5,797 nt of DNA from an uncultured bacterium (lineage in GTDB: Bacteria > Armatimonadota > UBA5829 > DSUL01), in NCBI GenBank assembly GCA_937967775.1, contig CALCJH010000163.1, forward strand, positions 1 to 5,797. The letters are read 5' to 3'. The notes under the pieces were generated by a model. That model worked only from the letters and a program-made list of their open reading frames with translations. It did no database searches and had not been told where the DNA came from. The position numbers were made by a program, and so were the translations under genes. Position 1 is the first letter of the stretch; each line of letters opens with the position of its first letter. Shown here in pieces: positions 1 through 5,269 of this stretch.

Positions 1-79
1 GACCAAATCAGATATGGACAGCATCGTGGAGGCGGTGGCGAAGGTGCAGAAGTATCACGGAGAGTTGGTGGACCGGTGA
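1..79 (+). CDS. C-terminal end of a probable DegT/DnrJ/EryC1/StrS-type aminotransferase (partial)
   Basis: Only the last 25 codons are visible, read from base 2 to the TGA at 77-79. The tail contains SDMDSIVEAVAKVQKY. An acidic 'DMD.IVEA..KV' helix of this kind is typical of the extreme C-terminus of DegT/DnrJ/EryC1/StrS PLP-dependent sugar or cyclitol aminotransferases, where it packs on the small domain. The catalytic lysine and cofactor site lie outside the window, so the family call rests on a short helix and is tentative. Its stop overlaps the GTG start of the next gene (GTGA at 76-79), so the two are probably co-transcribed and translationally coupled. Any protein ending in an amphipathic helix could look similar. 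Confidence 0.5.
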   Translation, partial: TKSDMDSIVEAVAKVQKYHGELVDR

Positions 80-981
80 AGCTGGCCCGGTTCAGGAGAG
101 ACGGGGGACCTCCCGCGATCGGCTGTGTGTTGCAGGATCGGGTGGTGGATCTGACGGAACTGGTGCCGTTGCTCGCCCGGCGTCTGGGAATGCCCGCTCC
201 CTCAGAGGCTTCTTCTGTCTGCGCCTGGATCGAGGCAGGCTGGCTGGATCCGCCCGCCGCCCTGGCCATAGAGCGTCTGGCCGGAGAACTGCGGCTCGGG
301 ATGGCCTGCCCGGCTTTGGACGAAGTGGACGTTCTGCCACCGGTGGACCGGCCGCGGCAGGTTCTGGCCGTCGGCCGCAATTTCGCCTCCCACGCTCGCG
401 AGGGAGGCCACGATGCGCCGGAGGAGCCGATCATCTTCGCCAAGGCCGTCTCCAGCCTGATCGGACACGGACACGAGGTGCGTTGCCCGGAGTCCGTCGG
501 GCGGGTGGATCACGAAGCCGAAGTGGCGATCGTCCTGGGACGGGGCGGACGCGATATCCCTGTGGGGCGTGCGAGGGAGTTCATCGCAGGCTACACCTGC
601 TTCAACGACCTGACCGCGCGTGATATTCAGCGTCAGGACGCCGGCCGCGGACATCCCTGGCTCCGCTCCAAGGGGATGGACACCTTCGGGCCGATCGGAC
701 CGTGGCTGGTCACCGCCGATGAGATGCCGTGGCCGCTGGCCGGGCGGATCGAATGCCGGGTGAACGGCGATCTGCGCCAGCAGGGCGATGCCAGGGACAT
801 GCTCTTTCCGCCGGACAGGATCATCGCGTTCATCTCATGCTATATCACGCTGTCTCCCGGAGACGTCATCGCGCTGGGGACCCCCGACGGCGTCGGACCT
901 GTGGCCCCGGGGGATGTGGTGGAGGTGTTTGTGGAGGGTGTCGGGCTGTTGCGCAACCTCGTGGCGCGGACGGAAGGATGA
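76..981 (+). CDS. Fumarylacetoacetate hydrolase (FAH) family protein
   Basis: This 301-residue protein belongs to the FAH superfamily of metal-dependent enzymes, which hydrolyse, decarboxylate or isomerise beta-diketo or 2-oxo acids (acylpyruvases, oxaloacetate decarboxylases, 2-hydroxyhepta-2,4-diene-1,7-dioate isomerases). Residues 1-90 form the variable N-terminal domain. The catalytic domain starts at VGRNFASHAREGG (about 99-111, with H106). Next comes VDHEAEVAIVLG (144-155), whose E147 and E149, with D178 in FNDLTARD, match the family's acidic triad that binds Mg2+ or Mn2+. K199 and the segment SKGMDTFGPIGPW (198-210) are conserved, as is GTPDGVGP (268-275) near the end. Length is normal, and there is no signal peptide, so it should be cytoplasmic. 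The GTG start has GGAGAG at 59-64 upstream and overlaps the preceding stop; its own TGA overlaps the alr ATG. The substrate cannot be assigned, because the family is promiscuous and the neighbours do not form an aromatic degradation pathway. Confidence 0.9.
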   Translation: MKLARFRRDGGPPAIGCVLQDRVVDLTELVPLLARRLGMPAPSEASSVCAWIEAGWLDPPAALAIERLAGELRLGMACPALDEVDVLPPVDRPRQVLAVGRNFASHAREGGHDAPEEPIIFAKAVSSLIGHGHEVRCPESVGRVDHEAEVAIVLGRGGRDIPVGRAREFIAGYTCFNDLTARDIQRQDAGRGHPWLRSKGMDTFGPIGPWLVTADEMPWPLAGRIECRVNGDLRQQGDARDMLFPPDRIIAFISCYITLSPGDVIALGTPDGVGPVAPGDVVEVFVEGVGLLRNLVARTEG

Positions 982-1017
982 CTGCGGCGGTGGCGGAAGG
1001 ATCATTCAGGGCGGTGG
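971..1017 (+). repeat. Imperfect 23/24-base tandem duplication spanning the alr start
   Basis: Two adjacent copies, 971-993 and 994-1017, both begin CGGAAGGAT and end GGCGGTGG, with differences in between. Each contains a GGAAGG that could act as a Shine-Dalgarno sequence. The first (972-977) abuts the ATG at 978, with no spacer, but lies 12 bases before GTG 990. The second (995-1000) lies 13 bases before GTG 1014. The repeat makes the exact alr start uncertain by up to 12 codons. It may simply be chance in GC-rich sequence. Confidence 0.4.
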
Positions 1018-2114
1018 CGAGGGTGGACCTTGGTTCACTGCGCCACAACCTCCGCGAAGCGCGCCGTCTTGCCGGGCCCGGGGTGCAGATATGGCCCGCC
1101 GTGAAGGCCGACGCCTACGGCCACGGTCTGGTTCCGGTGGCGCGAGCGCTACAGGAAGAAGGCGTGGAAGGTTTCTGTGTGGCCACTGTGGAGGAGGCCG
1201 CGCAGCTAGCTTCAGCCTGTCAGGATACCCGCCGTCTTGTGCTCGGGGCGCTGCTACCGGATGAGATTGCCGTCCTCCTGGAGACCTCATCGGAGACCGT
1301 CGTCTGCGATCTCGCGTTCGCTTCGGATCTTTCCCGGGCGGCCGCTTCTGCCGGGAGGGTGGTGGATGTTCACCTGAAAGTGGATACGGGCATGGGGCGG
1401 CTGGGAGTGCGCCCGGCTCAGGCGGTGGAGACAGCCCTTGCTCTGGACGGGCTGCCGGGGATACGGCTCCGGGGCATCATGACTCACTACCCGTGCTCGG
1501 ACGAGGAGGATCTCTCTTTCTCCCGCGAACAAACCGCGCGCTTCTCCCGGATATGTGATGATGTTATCCGGGCGATCGGCCGTCCGCTGCTCCGGCATGC
1601 GGCAAACAGCGGAGCCATCCTCGGGTTGCCGGAGGGCCGTTTCGATGCGGTGCGGCCTGGGATCATGCTCTACGGCAGCTATCCCGGGCCGGAAGCGGAA
1701 CCCTCGGCGCAGCTTCGGCCTGTGATGACGCTGGCGGCGCGCGTTGTTTTCCTGAAAGACGTTCCTGAGGGTTCCACCGTCAGCTACGGCAGGACCTGGC
1801 TGGCCCGGCGACCTTCGCGGATCGCCACCGTCAGCATCGGCTACGGGGACGGACTGTCCCGGCGGCTCTCCAATAACGGTTTCGCGCTGGTGCGGGGGAT
1901 GGAGGCGCCCATCGCCGGGCGTGTGTGTATGGATATGACTATGCTGGACGTGACGGACATTCCCGGCGTCTGCGTGGGGGAGGAGGCGGTCTTCTGGGGC
2001 GTCCAGGGAGAGTCTGTGCTGCGGTGCGATGAGCTGGCCTGGCGGCTGGGCACCATTCCCTACGAACTGACGTGTCAGGTCACGGCGCGCGTGCCCCGGG
2101 TGCACGTGCAGTGA
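978..2114 (+). CDS. alr: Alanine racemase
   Basis: This fold-type III PLP enzyme interconverts L- and D-alanine in the cytoplasm, supplying D-Ala for peptidoglycan. With the ATG at 978 it has 378 residues, normal for Alr. The N-terminal TIM barrel carries AVKADAYGHG (41-50), where K43 binds PLP. KVDTGMGRLG (134-143) contains K134 (the carbamylated lysine position in Geobacillus Alr) and R141. ANSGAI (209-214) and VRPGIMLYG (225-233) follow; R226 corresponds to the arginine contacting the PLP ring nitrogen. The C-terminal beta domain has SIGYGDG (286-292) with Y289 as the second catalytic base, then GRVCMDMTMLDVT (314-326) and PYELTC (361-366). All key residues are present, so it should be active. 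The ATG overlaps the FAH stop (ATGA, 978-981), and the end overlaps pabB (GTGA, 2111-2114). The frame is also open upstream to 729, but that part lies inside the FAH gene and lacks Alr similarity. GTG at 990 or 1014 are alternative starts. Confidence 0.96.
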   Translation: MTAAVAEGSFRAVARVDLGSLRHNLREARRLAGPGVQIWPAVKADAYGHGLVPVARALQEEGVEGFCVATVEEAAQLASACQDTRRLVLGALLPDEIAVLLETSSETVVCDLAFASDLSRAAASAGRVVDVHLKVDTGMGRLGVRPAQAVETALALDGLPGIRLRGIMTHYPCSDEEDLSFSREQTARFSRICDDVIRAIGRPLLRHAANSGAILGLPEGRFDAVRPGIMLYGSYPGPEAEPSAQLRPVMTLAARVVFLKDVPEGSTVSYGRTWLARRPSRIATVSIGYGDGLSRRLSNNGFALVRGMEAPIAGRVCMDMTMLDVTDIPGVCVGEEAVFWGVQGESVLRCDELAWRLGTIPYELTCQVTARVPRVHVQ

Positions 2115-3478
2115 GCGCATCCATCCGTCTGCAGGATCTGGACTGGGTGGATCCGGTGCGGGCGTTCTGGGCCGTGCGTCACCGGGAAGGGGTGGCCTTC
2201 CTGGATTCCGCTTTGCGGGGGCACACCGCATCGCGCTGGACTTATCTGGCACTGGACCCCGCGGAGACGCTTGAAATCCGCCGGGAAGCAACGGTTTCGC
2301 GGCGCAGGGGTGAGAGCTCCTGGCGGGTGGAGCCGGACTGGCGCGAGGCACTCAGGCGGCGGTTGCCTGCAGCGTCTCCGGGCGCTCCACGCAACATCCC
2401 TCCCTTTGCCGGCGGGTGGATCGGTTGGCTGGGTTACGAGCTGGCCCCGGAGTTCGACCGCATTCCGGTGAGCGCGGAACCGCTGCCCGGAACGCCGCTG
2501 GCCTTCTTTGCCTTTTATGACACCCTGGATGCCTTCGACCTGATGGAGCGGCGCCGGTGGCGGGTGAGCTTCGGAGACGGCGAGATTGACCTGCCAGAGA
2601 TGGAAGGTGCGGAGGCGACGCCTGCTCCCTGGCCTGCTCCGGCCGGGCGGGTGACGGACTGCCTCCCCCCGGAGCGTTTTGTGGACGCTGTGGAAGAGGC
2701 AAAGGAGCGGATCCGCGCCGGCGAGATCTATCAGGTCAACCTGTCCCGTCAGTTCCGTTTGGACCCGGCTCCGGACCCGGCCTCCACGTTGATACGCTTG
2801 CGGGAGAACTCTCCCGCCCCTTACGCCGGGTTTCTGTCGTCGTCCGCCGGGACGCTTGTCAGCAGCAGCCCGGAGCTTTTTCTGGGATACGATCCCATCG
2901 CCCGCAGAGCCGTTTCGCGTCCCATCAAAGGGACACGTCCGCGCGGATCTTCGCATGTGGAGGATGTGCGGCTGGCCAGGGAGCTGGCTTCCAGTCCCAA
3001 GGACCGGGCGGAGAACGTCATGATCGTCGATCTGGTACGGCACGACTTAGGGAAGGTCTGCCAGGCAGGCTCCGTGTGCGTGAGCGAGTTGTGCCGGACG
3101 GAGATCCATCCCACCGTGTTCCATCTGGTCTCTACAGTGGAGGGTATCCTGCGCCCCGGCCTGGATGCGCTGGACGCGCTGGATGCCCTGTTCCCAGGCG
3201 GCTCCATCACAGGAGCTCCCAAGATCCGCTCCTGTCACGTGATCCGTGAGCTTGAGCCTGTTCCCCGCGGACCGTATACGGGTGCGCTGGGCTATCTTTC
3301 GGTCACAGGTCACTGTGCGCTGGCCATGGCCATCCGGGTGGTCTGGTTTTGCGAAGGGACAGCCGTCTTCAGCGCCGGAGGCGGCATCGTTGCGGATTCG
3401 GATCCGGAGGCGGAGCTGAGGGAAACGGAGGCCAAAGCGGCCGCGATGAAACGGGCGCTGGGGATTTCCGATGCTTGA
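2111..3478 (+). CDS. pabB: Aminodeoxychorismate synthase component I
   Basis: PabB converts chorismate and ammonia to 4-amino-4-deoxychorismate, the first step towards 4-aminobenzoate and folate; the ammonia normally comes from the amidotransferase PabA/TrpG, not encoded here. From the GTG at 2111 it has 455 residues, the normal size. The N-terminal domain shows LDSA (31-34), RWTYLALDP (42-50) and GGWIGWLGYE (101-110). The chorismate-binding domain (about 186-450) has IYQVNLSR (206-213), SSPELFLGY (252-260), PIKGTRPRG (271-279), ENVMIVDLVRHDLG (301-314), FPGGSITGAPK (361-371) and GGGIVADSDP (423-432). K273 in PIKGT is the lysine that distinguishes PabB from anthranilate synthase TrpE, which has alanine there (PIAGT). 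The frame is open upstream to 2072 inside alr, but GTG 2111 makes a GTGA overlap with the alr stop, like the FAH junction, and similarity starts right after it. No good Shine-Dalgarno precedes it, so translation probably depends on coupling to alr. A TrpE role is less likely. Confidence 0.93.
   Translation: MSASIRLQDLDWVDPVRAFWAVRHREGVAFLDSALRGHTASRWTYLALDPAETLEIRREATVSRRRGESSWRVEPDWREALRRRLPAASPGAPRNIPPFAGGWIGWLGYELAPEFDRIPVSAEPLPGTPLAFFAFYDTLDAFDLMERRRWRVSFGDGEIDLPEMEGAEATPAPWPAPAGRVTDCLPPERFVDAVEEAKERIRAGEIYQVNLSRQFRLDPAPDPASTLIRLRENSPAPYAGFLSSSAGTLVSSSPELFLGYDPIARRAVSRPIKGTRPRGSSHVEDVRLARELASSPKDRAENVMIVDLVRHDLGKVCQAGSVCVSELCRTEIHPTVFHLVSTVEGILRPGLDALDALDALFPGGSITGAPKIRSCHVIRELEPVPRGPYTGALGYLSVTGHCALAMAIRVVWFCEGTAVFSAGGGIVADSDPEAELRETEAKAAAMKRALGISDA
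3161..3190 (+). repeat. Short in-frame tandem repeat inside pabB (three 9-base units plus 3 bases)
   Basis: The units CTGGATGCG, CTGGACGCG and CTGGATGCC follow each other and end with CTG. They encode LDALDALDAL (residues 351-360), just before the FPGGSITGAPK active-site segment. Related enzymes usually have a DAL-type helix here, so this is a helix with strong repeat character and not an insertion that breaks the fold. Confidence 0.6.
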
Positions 3479-4334
3479 CGGGCTTTCGCAAACGCTGATC
3501 TGGCTGGACGGGGAGTGGCGCCCGGCGGGCGCCGGTCTGGTGTCGCCTCTGGACCGCTGTTACCTTTATGGTGACGGTGTCTTCGAGACGTTCCGAAGCC
3601 GGTCCGGGCAGTTCTTCCGGCTGGAGCGGCACGTGGCCCGGATGCGTGGGGGGCTGGAGCTTCTGGGTATCGAGTTCGTTCCGGAAGAGGAGGGCATCCG
3701 CGCCGCTGCCGCCAGGGCCTTCGAGCTGCTCGGCTGCCAGGACGTGGTTTTCCGCCTGACCGTCTCACGGGGGACAGGCTGGCGGGGCCTTCAGACGGCG
3801 GGCAGTCCGCAGATGACCATCCTGGCAATGCCATTCGAGTCCTCGTCCCGGGAGCCGCCGCTGACGGCCTGTCTGACATCCGTCACGCGCGATGAGACCT
3901 CCCCTCTCTCCACCGTCAAGACGTGCAACTATCTTCCCTCCGTTCTGGCGCTCCAGGAAGCTCAGAGGCGCGGCTGTCGCGAAGCCGTGATGCTCTGCAG
4001 GGCCGGGTGGGTGTCGGAATGCTCCACCAGTAACCTGTTCTGGGTCAGCGGTGGGGAGTTGTACACACCTTCGCTGCGGTGCGGGGCGTTGCCGGGAGTC
4101 ATGCGTTCTGCGGTGGTGGATGCGGCCGTGCGGGAAGGTATCACGGCCATCGAAGGGGAATTCCTCCCCCGGGCGCTCGCAGAGGCGGAGAGCGCTCTTG
4201 TCTCCAGCAGTGTACGGGGTCTGCATCCGCTGGGAGAGTTTGAAGGAAAACCGTTTGCGCCGGAGGATGCGGCCGGTGTTGCGCCCCGTCTGCGGGCTGC
4301 CCTGGAGCGCCTTGTCCGGGAAGAGTCCCGCTGA
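3471..4334 (+). CDS. pabC: Fold-type IV PLP enzyme, probable aminodeoxychorismate lyase
   Basis: This 287-residue protein belongs to class IV aminotransferases (BCAT, D-amino-acid transaminase, aminodeoxychorismate lyase). PabC releases pyruvate from 4-amino-4-deoxychorismate to give 4-aminobenzoate. YLYGDGVFETFR (31-42) and FFRLERHVARM (48-58) form the family's N-terminal signature. K150 in STVKTCNYLP (147-156) is the expected Schiff-base lysine. VSECSTSNLFWV (181-192) holds the glutamate (E183) that contacts the pyridine nitrogen, followed by GALPGVMR (205-212). The common residue after E183 is Gly, Thr or Ala; here it is Cys. The ATG lies inside pabB, overlapping its stop by eight bases (ATGCTTGA), with GGGGA at 3460-3464 six bases upstream. 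Adjacency to pabB is the strongest reason for the lyase call, since lyases and D-amino-acid transaminases are hard to separate by motif. With alr and dppA beside it, D-alanine transaminase remains an alternative. Confidence 0.83.
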   Translation: MLDGLSQTLIWLDGEWRPAGAGLVSPLDRCYLYGDGVFETFRSRSGQFFRLERHVARMRGGLELLGIEFVPEEEGIRAAAARAFELLGCQDVVFRLTVSRGTGWRGLQTAGSPQMTILAMPFESSSREPPLTACLTSVTRDETSPLSTVKTCNYLPSVLALQEAQRRGCREAVMLCRAGWVSECSTSNLFWVSGGELYTPSLRCGALPGVMRSAVVDAAVREGITAIEGEFLPRALAEAESALVSSSVRGLHPLGEFEGKPFAPEDAAGVAPRLRAALERLVREESR

Positions 4335-4337
4335 CCG

Positions 4338-4352
4338 CCGCAGGCTATGCGG
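4338..4352 (+). other. Small hairpin in the pabC-dppA gap
   Basis: CCGCA (4338-4342) and TGCGG (4348-4352) can pair around a five-base loop. An alternative outer pairing joins CCGCCG (4335-4340) with CGGCGG (4355-4360). There is no T-run after it, so it is not a convincing terminator. It could stabilise or process the mRNA end after pabC, or be chance in GC-rich sequence. Confidence 0.25.
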
Positions 4353-4371
4353 ACCGGCGGAGGCGAGGTTC

Positions 4372-4378
4372 GGAGGAG
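4372..4378 (+). promoter_or_regulatory. Strong Shine-Dalgarno sequence deciding the dppA TTG start
   Basis: GGAGGAG lies six bases before the TTG at 4385. It is the strongest ribosome-binding site in the window, and it serves the only plus-strand gene here that does not overlap its upstream neighbour. It supports the TTG as a true start, because DppA-family similarity begins exactly there. Confidence 0.85.
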
Positions 4379-4384
4379 ATCGTC

Positions 4385-5182
4385 TTGAAAGTCTTCATTC
4401 TGGTGGATATGGAAGGGATCTCGGGTGTCTGCCTGGAGGAGCATACCTCCGCGGGAACCCCTCAGTATGAGCAGGCGCGCCGCTGGATGACCGCGGATGT
4501 GAACGCCGCCGTGCAGGGAGCGCTGGACGCGGGCGCTTCCGAAGTGGTGGTGCTGGACGGGCACGGCGCAAACTCGCTCTATAACCTGGTGTACGAGGAA
4601 CTTCACGAGGGAGCGGAATACATCCTTGGATCGCCCCGCGGCTGGTATCTTACCGGGCTGGACTCCAGCTTCCACTGCATGCTGATGGTGGGGATGCACG
4701 CAATGGCGGGGACGCCGCGGGCGGTGCTGGAGCACACCTGGTCAACGGCGCGCTGGCACCGTTGCCGCCTGAACGGGCGGGAGACCGGTGAGATCGGCCT
4801 GATGGCCGCTTTTGCGGGGTCCCTTGGCGTGCCGGTCACTCTGGTCACGGGCGATCAGGCAGCCTGCGACGAGGCTCGCCAGTTCCTGGGCGATAAGGTA
4901 GCGCTGGCGTGTGTGAAGCAGGGGCTGGGACGCTACAGCGCGAAAATGCTGCCTCCGCGACACGCTCGGGCAGAGATCCGCGCCCAGGCCAGTCAGGCTG
5001 TCGCCCTGGCCGATGCCGCCACCCCTTTCAAGGTGGAGACTCCTGTTTCAATCGAAGTGGACTACATCCGCAACTCGCACACGGATGCCATTCCCACCGG
5101 GCCTGGCGTGGAGCTTATCGGCCCTCGAACCATCCGCTACACGGCTCCTACGGTGCCGGAGGCCTGCTACCTGATCCGCTAA
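4385..5182 (+). CDS. dppA: D-aminopeptidase, peptidase family M55 (DppA-like)
   Basis: M55 peptidases are cytoplasmic dizinc enzymes that form ring-shaped oligomers and remove N-terminal D-amino acids, with D-Ala-D-Ala among the known substrates of Bacillus subtilis DppA. This protein has 265 residues, close to the usual size of about 270. It begins MKVFILVDMEGISGV, the family's N-terminal signature, with D8 and E10 as metal ligands. The other expected ligands are H60 in LDGHG (58-62), H105 in GMHA (103-106) and E133 in GRETGE (131-136). EHTWS (116-120) and a C-terminal SIEVDY segment (222-227) are also family-like. There is no signal peptide. The start is TTG, set by the GGAGGAG at 4372-4378. 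It lies 50 bases after pabC in the same direction, so it is probably in the same operon but translated independently. With alr upstream, a role in recycling cell-wall D-alanine peptides is a reasonable inference; no D-Ala-D-Ala ligase or peptide transporter is in view. Confidence 0.94.
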   Translation: MKVFILVDMEGISGVCLEEHTSAGTPQYEQARRWMTADVNAAVQGALDAGASEVVVLDGHGANSLYNLVYEELHEGAEYILGSPRGWYLTGLDSSFHCMLMVGMHAMAGTPRAVLEHTWSTARWHRCRLNGRETGEIGLMAAFAGSLGVPVTLVTGDQAACDEARQFLGDKVALACVKQGLGRYSAKMLPPRHARAEIRAQASQAVALADAATPFKVETPVSIEVDYIRNSHTDAIPTGPGVELIGPRTIRYTAPTVPEACYLIR

Positions 5183-5208
5183 AACCCGGTCAGGAGCAGA
5201 GTGAATGC

Positions 5209-5242
5209 GGAGGCCCGGCGGACAGGAATCCGCCGGGCCTCC
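5209..5242. terminator. Strong hairpin, probable bidirectional terminator between convergent genes
   Basis: GGAGGCCCGGCGGA (5209-5222) and TCCGCCGGGCCTCC (5229-5242) form a perfect 14-base-pair stem with a six-base CAGGAA loop. It lies 26 bases after the dppA stop and 27 bases beyond the stop of the minus-strand gene. On the plus strand it is followed by CGCTTCTT, a weak pyrimidine and T stretch; on the minus strand there is no T-run. Its position between converging genes and its GC-rich stem support termination of the operon, less surely of the opposite gene. The rest of 5183-5269 shows no coding or regulatory signal. Confidence 0.82.
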
Positions 5243-5269
5243 CGCTTCTTGGCAGAATGTTACTGGAGA

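Noticed and set aside
729..977. In-frame upstream extension of alr adding 83 residues
   Set aside because: It lies wholly inside the FAH gene in another frame, is Arg/Gly-rich low-complexity translation, and Alr similarity begins only after 978.
2072..2110. Upstream ATG for pabB, 13 codons earlier
   Set aside because: It lies inside alr and adds residues unlike PabB. GTG 2111 gives a GTGA overlap matching the FAH junction.
1287..2351. Long antisense open frame (354 codons) over alr and the start of pabB
   Set aside because: Pro/Arg/His-rich translation with no motif; a typical shadow of GC-rich coding sequence on the other strand.
2075..3043. Long antisense open frame (322 codons) over pabB
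   Set aside because: No recognisable domain, and the plus strand carries an intact PabB with all motifs.
2111..3478. Anthranilate synthase component I (trpE)
   Set aside because: The sequence has PIKGT (K273), the PabB-type residue, in place of the PIAGT of TrpE, and is followed by a PabC-like gene.
4051..4470. Plus-strand open frame across the pabC-dppA junction
   Set aside because: It overlaps both genes in another frame, has Arg/Cys/Gly-rich composition and no domain signal.
3962..4735. Antisense open frame spanning pabC and dppA
   Set aside because: It crosses two well-supported genes and has the composition of a shadow frame.
5209..5242. Inverted repeat as a mobile-element end or attachment site
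   Set aside because: A 14-base-pair stem with a six-base loop between two convergent genes is a terminator; there is no transposase or target duplication.
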